A DNA stretch of 29,215 nt from a virus. Positions within the stretch are counted from its first letter, which is position 1. Every line of letters begins with the position of its first letter. Shown in pieces: positions 15,576 through 22,440 of this stretch. The translations under genes were made by a program, and so were the position numbers. The notes under the pieces are model-generated. The model was not told the DNA's origin and made no database searches. It worked only from the letters and a program-made list of their open reading frames with translations. The stretch lies in the IMG/VR virus record IMGVR_UViG_3300043449_001694, positions 1-29,215 of that record. The stretch is one strand, 5' to 3'.

Positions 15576-15994
15576 TAGCCGTTGCCTTCAGTGATGGCGC
15601 TGATGCGCTTGGCAATGGCGTTCTTCACGCGGATCCGGGCTTCTTTGGCGTCCCAACGTTGAAGTTGGGCCACATCGAAGCTGTCCTCGATCAGGTTCAG
15701 GGCTTGAGTGATCGGCAGGTCGGCAACCGTGTCGGCCGCGGAGGGCGAAATCTTGGCGTCCTCGGTGATGTCGCTGGCCTCTTCTTCGATGCGCAGGGCG
15801 CCGAGTTTGAGGAGGCCTTTGACCACGTCGTAGTCCTTGATCTTGTCCCAGGTGGCGTCGGGGAAACCCCGGTTCACACCAGAGGTGAGCTGGATGTGTT
15901 CGGTTACGCCGGTTCCTGCAATGAAGGAGAAGCCCAAAGAGCACTCCTTGTCCATGGGAGGACTTTCAAGCTCGGGGCGATAAACGAGGATCAT
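15575..15994 (-). CDS. Small head-region protein with FluMu-type N-terminal pattern
   Basis: About 139 residues from ATG at 15994 (MILVYRPELESPPMDKECSL); a TTG start at 16018 is possible but adds an unlikely leader. Residues about 38-70 read IQLTSGVNRGFPDATWDKIK followed by DYDVVKGLLKLGALRI, which resembles the small FluMu N-terminal domain (I.L..GVN.....W.....V..LL..G.L). The C-terminal half is acidic, then helical (AKEARIRVKNAIAKR). It lies between major capsid and connector genes. Mu-like phages carry similar proteins in the head-to-tail region; a structural or assembly role is inferred. The FluMu resemblance is by eye. Confidence 0.8.
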   Translation of the reverse strand: MILVYRPELESPPMDKECSLGFSFIAGTGVTEHIQLTSGVNRGFPDATWDKIKDYDVVKGLLKLGALRIEEEASDITEDAKISPSAADTVADLPITQALNLIEDSFDVAQLQRWDAKEARIRVKNAIAKRISAITEGNG

Positions 15995-16051
15995 GGTCCG
16001 GTGAAGTGAGGGAGCCAACCAATTCAGAGCGGGTTAGGAGAAAGCCTGGGA

Positions 16052-16963
16052 TCAGGCCTTTTCCAGCACCATGGCGCTCTTGGGGTAGTAGAGGGACAGG
16101 CCGCCGATGCGGGCGTGGGCTGCCACGGAGAACTCGAGGGCCTGACGCACGGGGGGCAGGAACTCGAGAGGCTGGGGCAGGTGCAGTTGCAGCTTGTCGG
16201 GGCTGCGGTCGTACACGAACACGCGGTCCTTGGACAGCGAACCACCCGACTTGGAGGCCTCGAGCTCGTTGATGGGCTCGATGGCGCTGATCATCGGGTT
16301 CGTCCGGAGGAAGAACTCCATGATCGTGGTGTCCGAAGTGGACGACCGGGGGGTGGTGCTGATGATGCGGTACACGTTGTAGGGCACCAGCATCGTGTTG
16401 GGCATCTCCTTCATGTTGGAGTTCTGCACCACACGGGTGGGAACTTCATTCAGGAGTTGGATCAGCTCGTCGGTGGTTGCGGTGTCGAACCACACGCTGG
16501 GGACCAGCTTGTCGACCTGATCGTTGTTGAACAGGCCCTTCATGCCCGAGGCGGCGTCGCCGAAGTAGGCGATTTCCTGCACCTTCTCCTCGTAGGCGCG
16601 ACGCACGGCGTTGGCACGGCGTTGCTCCAGGTTCATGCCGGGCACCATGACGGCGGCACGGGTTTCCTGGATGGTGTACGCGAAGGAGGCACCGAGGCTA
16701 CGCACAGGGTGCGTGACCTCTTTGCGCAGGACGTCGGCACGGGGCAGGTCGTTGGCTTTGTCGCCAATGACCTTCATCGAGCCTTGCTTGTCGAAGACGC
16801 GATAGGTGAAGGAGTCGGCGCCGGATCCGACCTCGGTGGAGATCGGGATCAGCTGGCTGTACTTGATGTCGGCGTACTCGACCTCGAAAGTGCGAGCCAG
16901 GATGGTCTCCAGCTCACGGGCGAGAAAGACGCCGACCTCGTCGTTACGAATTTCGGTAGTCAT
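16052..16963 (-). CDS. Major capsid protein (DUF2184 type)
   Basis: A 303-residue protein matching the DUF2184 family of HK97-fold capsid proteins. Typical segments are FLARELETILARTFEVEYAD, IPISTEVGSGADSFTYRVFD (the family has I.......GA...TY...D), and EKVQEIAYFGDAASGMKGLF, where the family carries a ...GD...G..GL.N pattern. The C-terminus EFSVAAHARIGGLSLYYPKS is also typical. It forms the icosahedral head shell. Gene order protease/scaffold, cement, capsid is the usual order for this head module. A GGAG lies 10 bases before the ATG. Size agrees with the family (about 300). Confidence 0.95.
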   Translation of the reverse strand: MTTEIRNDEVGVFLARELETILARTFEVEYADIKYSQLIPISTEVGSGADSFTYRVFDKQGSMKVIGDKANDLPRADVLRKEVTHPVRSLGASFAYTIQETRAAVMVPGMNLEQRRANAVRRAYEEKVQEIAYFGDAASGMKGLFNNDQVDKLVPSVWFDTATTDELIQLLNEVPTRVVQNSNMKEMPNTMLVPYNVYRIISTTPRSSTSDTTIMEFFLRTNPMISAIEPINELEASKSGGSLSKDRVFVYDRSPDKLQLHLPQPLEFLPPVRQALEFSVAAHARIGGLSLYYPKSAMVLEKA

Positions 16964-16980
16964 TGGTAGAAGCTCCGTGA

Positions 16981-17595
16981 TCAGGAGTCGGCGGCGAAGG
17001 TGCAGGCTGGGATGTCCAGTTCCAACAGCACCAGACCGGCGCCGGAGGTTTCAGACAGCCAACGAGCACCCGCCGTGACGGCGGTCGTCTTGGTGGTAGA
17101 CGCGGTCTTGCAGAAACGACCGAGGAAGGCGCCGGAAACGGAGCCAGAGTTGTCGGTGTCCCAGAAGCGGACGGCGTCGCCCAGTGCCACGGCCTCGGTG
17201 GTGTACACCCAGATGACACCCTTGGAGAGCACGTTGACGGTCTCTTTGTCGGGGTAACCGACGCGGCCGTCAGCGGCAAACGGGGTGGGCACAGGGGTGT
17301 AGGCCGAGCCGCCGCTCACGCCCTCGAAAGTGAGGGAGCTAACAGCGAGACCCACGATGCCGGTGGCACCGGTGGCGGGCTCGACGGCCAGGGCGTTGTT
17401 GCTGGTCGGGGAGTTGTCGGTCATCACCAACACCCCGAAGGGGATGGCGGCGCCGGATTGGTTGCGGAAGCTGCGAGACACGTAGGCCTGCAGGTCGGCA
17501 ATCATGCCCTCGTGACCGGCAACTTCGGTCAGGGGGTAGCTGCCTTGAGCCCCAGAGGGGTTGGTAACAGTGGTGGCGGTGAAAGTAGCGGCCAT
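16981..17595 (-). CDS. Capsid structural cement protein (Gp24/DUF2190-like)
   Basis: A 204-residue beta-rich protein between the DUF2213 and DUF2184 genes, the usual place of the capsid cement protein. It contains PYGVLV-like IPFGVLVMTDN, then IVGLAVSSLTFEG, and VWVYTTEAVALGDAVRFWDT (here IWVYTTEAVALGDAVRFWDT), the segment typical of the family, followed by a C-terminal LVLLELDIPA. Such trimers sit on the outer shell and stiffen it. An AAGGAG Shine-Dalgarno site overlaps the stop of the upstream gene and lies about 9 bases before the ATG, suggesting strong expression in keeping with a stoichiometric shell protein. Confidence 0.9.
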   Translation of the reverse strand: MAATFTATTVTNPSGAQGSYPLTEVAGHEGMIADLQAYVSRSFRNQSGAAIPFGVLVMTDNSPTSNNALAVEPATGATGIVGLAVSSLTFEGVSGGSAYTPVPTPFAADGRVGYPDKETVNVLSKGVIWVYTTEAVALGDAVRFWDTDNSGSVSGAFLGRFCKTASTTKTTAVTAGARWLSETSGAGLVLLELDIPACTFAADS

Positions 17596-17607
17596 GGAAG
17601 GAGCTCC

Positions 17608-18918
17608 TTACTTGGTGGCGGTGAGGGGACGCTTCCAGGCTTCGACCTGCCGAGCTCGGTAAGAAGACACGGGGTCGTCGTTGGAGCGACCGGCTCCCTT
17701 CAGCGCGTCGCGCAGGGCGGCGGTGCTGTCGGAACGGGCGTCGGCGGCGTCCTCTTTGGTTTCACCGGTTTCACCGGCTTCACCGTCGTCGGAGCCTTCG
17801 GCTTCTTCACCGTCGCCCTCTTCACCTTCGGCGTCAGCGCGGGCGGCAAGGATGCCGTCCACAACACCACAGATGTAGGAGGGGTCGGCGTCTTCGCGAG
17901 GAGCGGCGCCGGTCAGGTTTTCGAAGGCCTGGTTGTACAGAGTGGCGTCGTCGATGCCGTCGAACTTGAAGTCCTCGGTAAAGGCGGGGGCCAGCTTCTG
18001 GAGGGTGGAGAGACGAGCGGCGACCAGTTGGTCGAGCTCGGCTGTGTCGATACGAGCAGAGCCGGATTCGAGCTCGGTGATGCGCTCTTCGAGAGCATCA
18101 GCACGGCCTTCGGCGGCTTCCTTCTCGTAGGCGATGGAGTCGAAGTCTGCGTTGAGGGAGTCGAGCTTGGAAGAAAGCTCGTCGCGCTCGGTGGTCACAG
18201 CTTTGAGTTGGCGCTCCATGTCCCGTGCGAAGGACTGGACCGCCGTTGCTGCTTCCGCGGGCAGATCGATCTCCAGGCCGTCAAGTTTGACGGTGGCCAT
18301 AACGGGAGATGCAGGTTGACTGGGCTGGAGCGCCGACCCATAGGTGTGGGTCAGTTCCTGGTCGTAGGCCACAGCGTCAGCTGCGTCCATACGGTCAAGG
18401 AGCAGTCGTACCTCCGGGCCAGCCCGGCCACGGGGCACGATGGCGATGTGATTCACCCGGATGTTGCGCTGGATGCCGGAGTACTCCTCGCCCTCGGGGG
18501 TGAGCCCGGGGGTGGGGTCGAAATCGACCTTGTAGCCGGCAGACACCTCAGTGGCGTCCTTGCGCTTGATCTTCTCGATGGCGTCTGCGTCGGTGACGAC
18601 GAGGGCGACTTCAACGAAACCGTCGTTGTAACGGACCTGGCTACCGGAATAGCCGACCTGATACGTCTTGGTGTTGGAAGAGTCGAGAAGAACGGGTGGA
18701 TGCCCCCATGTCGCGGGTTTCATCCCGAACGTGGAAAGCGAATCGGGAGCACTGACCTCCTCAGGGGGCCTGTATTCCCGGACTTGGGAGCCATCAGCAC
18801 GCCGATAGAGCTGAGTGCCCGTACGTGCAGCACGACACCACACACGGAGGTAACCCTCCTCTGTGGTTTCGCTACCCGTGATGGGGGCGAAGTCGTACCT
18901 GGATACTGATGTTTCCAT
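17608..18918 (-). CDS. DUF2213 prohead protease fused to scaffold
   Basis: About 436 residues from ATG at 18918 (GTG at 18924 is an alternative). Residues 1-175 match DUF2213: GMKPATWGHPPVLLD with His73, DATEVSAGYKVDF with Ser126, and RVNHIAIVPRGRAG with His157, the places expected for a His/Ser protease of prohead type. Residues about 215-300 form a charged coiled coil (RDMERQLKAVTTERDELSSK). Residues about 340-400 are an acidic Glu/Asp/Gly low-complexity stretch, followed by a basic C-terminus (YRARQVEAWKRPLTATK), a common layout of a scaffold whose C-terminus binds the shell. The protease would cut the scaffold away during head maturation. Catalytic roles are inferred from the family. Confidence 0.92.
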   Translation of the reverse strand: METSVSRYDFAPITGSETTEEGYLRVWCRAARTGTQLYRRADGSQVREYRPPEEVSAPDSLSTFGMKPATWGHPPVLLDSSNTKTYQVGYSGSQVRYNDGFVEVALVVTDADAIEKIKRKDATEVSAGYKVDFDPTPGLTPEGEEYSGIQRNIRVNHIAIVPRGRAGPEVRLLLDRMDAADAVAYDQELTHTYGSALQPSQPASPVMATVKLDGLEIDLPAEAATAVQSFARDMERQLKAVTTERDELSSKLDSLNADFDSIAYEKEAAEGRADALEERITELESGSARIDTAELDQLVAARLSTLQKLAPAFTEDFKFDGIDDATLYNQAFENLTGAAPREDADPSYICGVVDGILAARADAEGEEGDGEEAEGSDDGEAGETGETKEDAADARSDSTAALRDALKGAGRSNDDPVSSYRARQVEAWKRPLTATK

Positions 18919-18930
18919 GCGCACAGATTA

Positions 18931-18947
18931 CGCCTTTTGAGAAGGCG
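18931..18947. promoter_or_regulatory. Palindrome between divergent Xre and protease/scaffold genes
   Basis: CGCCTT-TTGAG-AAGGCG is a perfect 6-bp inverted repeat with a 5-base spacer, in the short gap between the minus-strand protease/scaffold gene and the plus-strand Xre-type regulator. A dyad of this kind beside an Xre gene could be its operator. It has no T-run on either strand, so it is not a terminator. Confidence 0.4.
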
Positions 18948-18980
18948 CGATAGCCTTAAACGCAAAGCGGATAAAGGGGA

Positions 18981-19196
18981 GTGGCAATCCACCGGCAATT
19001 GACTATGTGCCGCAGGATGCGCGCCTTACGGGAGTACACAGGTCATACCCAGGCAGAAGTGGCGGAACGCCTGGGGATCAGTCAGGCTGCGTACTCGAGG
19101 CTGGAAAAGGGTGAAGTAGAGATATCGCTGTCGAAGCTAATAGTATTGAGCGAGATCTACGCAGTACCGTTGCACGAGATGCTGCAGGGCATCTAG
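18981..19196 (+). CDS. Xre-family helix-turn-helix regulator (71 aa)
   Basis: A single-domain DNA-binding protein on the plus strand. MRALREYTGHTQAEVAERLG, then ISQAAYSRLEKGEVEISLSK is a clear HTH_3/Cro-C1 motif: helix 2 around TQAEVAERLG, recognition helix around SQAAYSRLEKG. It ends EIYAVPLHEMLQGI, as many short Xre proteins do. The GTG at 18981 gives 71 residues; ATG at 19005 gives 63 and still covers the domain. It lies between the protease/scaffold gene and the Cys-motif genes, on the opposite strand, with a palindrome just upstream. Its target is not evident: it may control itself, neighbouring late genes, or be a cargo gene. It ends overlapping the convergent 59-aa gene by four bases. 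Confidence 0.93.
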   Translation: MAIHRQLTMCRRMRALREYTGHTQAEVAERLGISQAAYSRLEKGEVEISLSKLIVLSEIYAVPLHEMLQGI

Positions 19197-19372
19197 GCGT
19201 TGTAGACCTCGGTGTGCCAGACCACGGCGCCCTCGGACAGCAGACGCTGGCGGATGGCGTTGGCTTCGTGGACGGGACAGAGCAGAGTCTGAGCACCAGC
19301 AGGGTTCCAGTACCAGAGGCGGGTGAAGGCGTGTTCGGGCGGCTTAGCCGGTTTCACGTCGGTGTCCTGCAC
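19193..19372 (-). CDS. Small protein of 59 aa, unknown function
   Basis: A GTG-started minus-strand frame just below usual ORF length limits; a second GTG at 19357 would give 54 aa. The product contains EHAFTRLWYWNPAGAQTLLC and PVHEANAIRQRLLSEGAVVW, ending HTEVYNA. This is a well-behaved protein sequence with aromatic residues spaced as in a small folded domain, unlike shadow frames nearby. It fills the only gap between the Xre gene and the Cys-rich 356-aa gene in the correct orientation for the head operon. I do not recognise a family. Its stop is four bases into the end of the convergent Xre gene. Confidence 0.65.
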   Translation of the reverse strand: MQDTDVKPAKPPEHAFTRLWYWNPAGAQTLLCPVHEANAIRQRLLSEGAVVWHTEVYNA

Positions 19373-19405
19373 TCAGGCTCGGGTAACTGAGCTCATTGTG
19401 CGGAC

Positions 19406-20476
19406 TTAGCGGCGGCTGGTTTTACCCGAGCACTTCCACTTAGCACGGGAGAGACAAAGCGGGGTGTTGCGTTGGGCGCCAGAGCAGTCATAACCCTCGG
19501 ATTTCATGTCGCCGAAGGACCGGGCGCAGTAGCGGTCACCTTTGGGTGTTCCGGGGGCGATCCGGTAACCCTTGGCGCCGTAGCGGACCTTGTTGGGGCG
19601 GCCGGTCTCAGGGTTGGTGACGGTCTTGGTGTACTTCTTGCCGTCTTCGGTGTCCTTCTGAGTTCGAGGTTTGGCCAGTCCAGAGGAAGCAGGGACACAG
19701 TTGGGCACTTCGCGCTTGCCTTGGCGCTTCATGCCGGCTTGGACGTAGCCCTCCCAGCAAGCGTCACGACGGATGGGCGGTTGAAGCTGGACTGGGGCGT
19801 AAGTCTGGATGTAGGCGTCACGCCGCCCGAAACCCTCAACACGGCGGCGACTTGGCTGGCCGGTCCGCGGGTCAAGCGGTAAGAGCACACGCTCGGGTGT
19901 CAGGTTGCTCTCAGGGAGTTGGGCTTGAATCCCACCCGGTAAGCGCTTCTGGTCGGGTCTGCGATAGCCAGGCTCGAAACGGCGTCGAGCAGCTTCAGTG
20001 CGGAGACGAAGCTCTCGCGCTGTGGTTTTAACGGCCATGCCGGTGGCTTCACCCGTGGCGGCCATGGTGTTGCCGATCTGGCCGAGGCGTCTGATCTCCT
20101 CTCGCGCAGTCTGGGCGATGCGGCCTTCAGCGTTGCGAATGGCGGCAGCCGTGTTCTCCCGCATGCGTGCGGTCTTGGACTGGGGAACCCGAGCCGGTGC
20201 GAGAAGGGCTCGTGGGGTGAAGCCGGGCAGACGGGACGGACCAGAGGGGCGTTCAGGACTAGAGGTTATGGAAGTGGTAGCCCGGCTCAGGCGTGCCTTG
20301 CCTCCAGACTTGCGCGTCAGAGCAAGAGCCCCAAGGGCAAGCGCACCAGCAGTCAGACCAGCAGCAGCAGCGACTTTGGTTGCAGTGCTAGGGCCTTTGT
20401 GGCACTTCTCGCCCTCGGAGATGGCACCTTTGCCACATTTCAGGTCGAGTCTGAGCGTACTCGGTGTGAGGGTCAT
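19406..20476 (-). CDS. Cys-motif head-region protein with membrane-like segment (356 aa)
   Basis: Near the N-terminus, residues 10-25 read LDLKCGKGAISEGEKC, a motif shared with the next upstream protein and with the large 22441-25131 protein. It is followed at about 33-54 by an Ala/Gly/Leu-rich hydrophobic stretch (VAAAAGLTAGALALGALAL) that could span a membrane. The middle is basic and helical. The C-terminal third is Cys-rich: CWEGYVQAGMKRQGK and VPNCVP, then KVRYGAKGYRIAPGTPKGDR, YCARSFG, YDCSGAQRNTPLCLSRAKWK, ending KCSGKTSRR. The last part resembles a short C-terminal domain known from cyanophage virion proteins, as far as I can recall. The function is unknown. Position suggests a head or internal virion protein, possibly ejected. 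Confidence 0.85.
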   Translation of the reverse strand: MTLTPSTLRLDLKCGKGAISEGEKCHKGPSTATKVAAAAGLTAGALALGALALTRKSGGKARLSRATTSITSSPERPSGPSRLPGFTPRALLAPARVPQSKTARMRENTAAAIRNAEGRIAQTAREEIRRLGQIGNTMAATGEATGMAVKTTARELRLRTEAARRRFEPGYRRPDQKRLPGGIQAQLPESNLTPERVLLPLDPRTGQPSRRRVEGFGRRDAYIQTYAPVQLQPPIRRDACWEGYVQAGMKRQGKREVPNCVPASSGLAKPRTQKDTEDGKKYTKTVTNPETGRPNKVRYGAKGYRIAPGTPKGDRYCARSFGDMKSEGYDCSGAQRNTPLCLSRAKWKCSGKTSRR

Positions 20477-20479
20477 AGG

Positions 20480-21298
20480 TCAGATGGCTAGTTGGTTGTA
20501 ATCAACTGAGAAGCCTTTGGCATAGGTGCCCCCGTCGCGGTACCCAACACTGCGACGCCAAGCCTTCTCTTTTTTCTCATTCTGAGCATGCTGCTGAAGA
20601 TCAGTGGCACCAAAAGCCCCTACGCGTCTAGCGGCACCGAAACCTGCTTGAGGTCCAAACAGAAAAGTAGATGCTGTGACTGAAGCAACCTTGCTACCCA
20701 TTGACCCTTTTTCGTTCTTTCCTCCAGTGATCCCAGAAGCGAGTGTCTTGCCGAGGTTGTAACCAGAGGTCCACTTCACGGTTTCCAGGGCCACCTTGCC
20801 TGCCGTCTTCAATCCCTGGCCAATCTGGACACCGGCGCTGGGCCCTTCAGCCTTGGTCGCCGCACCCTTACTGCACTTCTCTCCCTGAGAGATCGAGCCT
20901 TTGCCGCACTTCAAATCAAGCCGCTCTGCAGTGTCGAGACGGGCTCGGATGTAGGAACGGGAGCGGCCTTGGATGCCGAGGTCGCAAGCGGCGAGGTACT
21001 CCTGAGGGGTCAGGGCGTCGTTGCGGTCCATCTTCTTGCCATAGCTGCCGCAGTTGCCATCGCAGGACGCTTTGCCTTTGCGAGCACCGCAGCTGCAACC
21101 CTCTCCATCCATGGGAGCTTTGGTGTTCTTGGCACCTTTGGCGCTGCGCTTGCGATTGGTCTTGCCCGCGGGCATGTCGTCGGGCTCGGCGCCTTCGCGC
21201 ATCTCCTCTTGCGCGGTTTCAGCCATCTCGTGTTTCTTGCCCTCGCCCGGCTCCATTTCCATGGACTTGGACTTCATGGACATGCTGGGCTTGGCCAT
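20480..21298 (-). CDS. Cys-motif head-region protein (272 aa)
   Basis: Begins with a Met/Ser/Lys-rich leader (MAKPSMSMKSKSMEMEPGEG) and an acidic stretch. A compact Cys cluster at residues 68-83 (CSCGARKGKASCDGNC) looks able to bind a metal. Residues about 96-128 are helical (ALTPQEYLAACDLGIQGRSR), leading into RLDLKCGKGSISQGEKC at about 126-142, the motif shared with two neighbours. The C-terminal half has alternating Gly-rich hydrophobic stretches (STFLFGPQAGFGAARRVGAF). The function is unknown. It is a member of a local family with the 356-aa and 896-aa proteins and probably part of the virion. ATG start; the 3-base gap to the next gene suggests coupled translation. Confidence 0.85.
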   Translation of the reverse strand: MAKPSMSMKSKSMEMEPGEGKKHEMAETAQEEMREGAEPDDMPAGKTNRKRSAKGAKNTKAPMDGEGCSCGARKGKASCDGNCGSYGKKMDRNDALTPQEYLAACDLGIQGRSRSYIRARLDTAERLDLKCGKGSISQGEKCSKGAATKAEGPSAGVQIGQGLKTAGKVALETVKWTSGYNLGKTLASGITGGKNEKGSMGSKVASVTASTFLFGPQAGFGAARRVGAFGATDLQQHAQNEKKEKAWRRSVGYRDGGTYAKGFSVDYNQLAI

Positions 21299-21362
21299 AG
21301 CAAGGGTGGCCGGGATGGCGTAGTCGGATAGGCCAGATTACCGCTGGTGGAGCTTGCTTACG

Positions 21363-21566
21363 GTGACAGGTAGTGGAGTACCTCCCGTGGACATTGGAAA
21401 GTTTCTAGGAAATGAAGTTGAGCATGCTGCTGGTCCGATTACACAGAGAGTTGATACGGTAATTAAGCGTCTTGATGAGATTCAGACTCAGCTTGAGGAG
21501 CTGAATCGTCGTTTGGATGCCTTGGGTCCGCTGTTTCGCTTTCTGGGACGCTTTACCCGGCGCTGA
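21363..21566 (+). CDS. Short coiled-coil protein on the opposite strand
   Basis: About 67 residues from GTG at 21363, preceded by GGTGGAG with 10 bases spacing; a TTG at 21354 gives 70. The segment ITQRVDTVIKRLDEIQTQLE, then ELNRRLDALGPLFRFLG has regular heptad spacing of I/V/L and is an amphipathic coiled coil with a basic end (RFTRR). It occupies the only gap between two minus-strand genes and overlaps the end of the MuF-type gene by 14 bases. The composition is protein-like rather than shadow-like. The function is unknown; a small oligomeric accessory protein is likely. No homologue is recognised. Confidence 0.68.
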   Translation: MTGSGVPPVDIGKFLGNEVEHAAGPITQRVDTVIKRLDEIQTQLEELNRRLDALGPLFRFLGRFTRR

Positions 21567-22437
21567 GGGGGGTGGGGGCGAGCTGTTCGAAGACGGCAGC
21601 ACGGTTGAGGCTGGCGAGCTCGGTGGTGCCGGTCCGCTTGAGAGCAGCTGCCACCTCTTGTTTATGCAGTCCTTGCATAGCTGCGTAGTCAGGGTCCATC
21701 TGGGCGATCTCGGGGTCCCAAGGGGCGACGTAACAGCGGCAGCGGGGGTGAAGGGGCACCTTGATTTCGCTGCGTCTGTATAGCTCCCCAGCCCTCGGGG
21801 CGCAGATGGGGCAGGCTCGGTCATCGGCGGTCGCGTAGTACATGACGACGTCGATGCCCTGGGCTGCGTAGTACGTGTTGGACGCACTGTTGTAAGCACG
21901 TAAGGACTCCGTGCGCACGATCACGTCGGCGCGGGACTTCACTACGCCCAGGCGTAGCCGCATGTCCTGCACCATGGCGTCTGTTGGGCGGCCTTCGGCG
22001 ATCCCTTGGGCGACCGTGGCGGCAGCGGTCTCGGCAAACTTCTCACCGTGACGGCGGAGATAGCCCTTGGCTTGGTTAGCGGCAGCCACCGTGGCCTCCA
22101 GTGGAATGGAGACATCGATGCGTGGAGTGTCGGGGCGCATCTGGGTGGTCAGTTGCTGGCTGACGTCCAGGCCGAGCCCGGAGGCAGCACGCACGAGATT
22201 CCGGAATAACCGGTCGTAGGCGTCCACCTTGTCGGGACGAAAGGCCGGGACCAGTTGGCGGAACTCTTGCAGCAAGGCGAGGTTGCGCTGGGACGGATCG
22301 GAGTATCCGGCCTTCATGTGGATCCGGGTTCGACGCACCAGGCGGTTGAAGGCCTGGTCGAGGACGCGGTTCAGGAGACGCAGTGTGCCGTCCTCGGTGG
22401 TGCGGAGGGTGCGGTTGTACTGCTCAAGGATGTCCAC
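21553..22437 (-). CDS. MuF-type head morphogenesis protein (SPP1 gp7 family)
   Basis: A 294-residue protein (GTG start at 22437). The C-terminal region carries the MuF signature ATADDRACPICAPRAGELYR, followed by VPLHPRCRCYVAPW: CPIC, then HP.CRC, a probable zinc-binding cluster. It is preceded by the conserved segment RADVIVRTESLRAYNSASNT (family R......ET...Y). The N-terminal part is helical. MuF-type proteins bind portal and scaffold during procapsid assembly, and a few copies remain inside the head. Here the gene lies one gene away from the portal, with a large Cys-motif gene inserted between them. The full family core is present. Confidence 0.95.
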   Translation of the reverse strand: MDILEQYNRTLRTTEDGTLRLLNRVLDQAFNRLVRRTRIHMKAGYSDPSQRNLALLQEFRQLVPAFRPDKVDAYDRLFRNLVRAASGLGLDVSQQLTTQMRPDTPRIDVSIPLEATVAAANQAKGYLRRHGEKFAETAAATVAQGIAEGRPTDAMVQDMRLRLGVVKSRADVIVRTESLRAYNSASNTYYAAQGIDVVMYYATADDRACPICAPRAGELYRRSEIKVPLHPRCRCYVAPWDPEIAQMDPDYAAMQGLHKQEVAAALKRTGTTELASLNRAAVFEQLAPTPLSAG

Positions 22438-22440
22438 CAG

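Noticed and set aside
16115-16969. Plus-strand frame of 284 codons opposite the capsid gene
   Set aside because: The minus-strand product is a clear DUF2184 capsid protein; the opposite frame has shadow-type composition and no domain.
17458-18909. Long plus-strand frame of 483 codons
   Set aside because: It lies wholly opposite the cement and DUF2213 protease/scaffold genes, is Gly/Val-rich without any recognisable motif, and is a shadow caused by GC-rich third positions.
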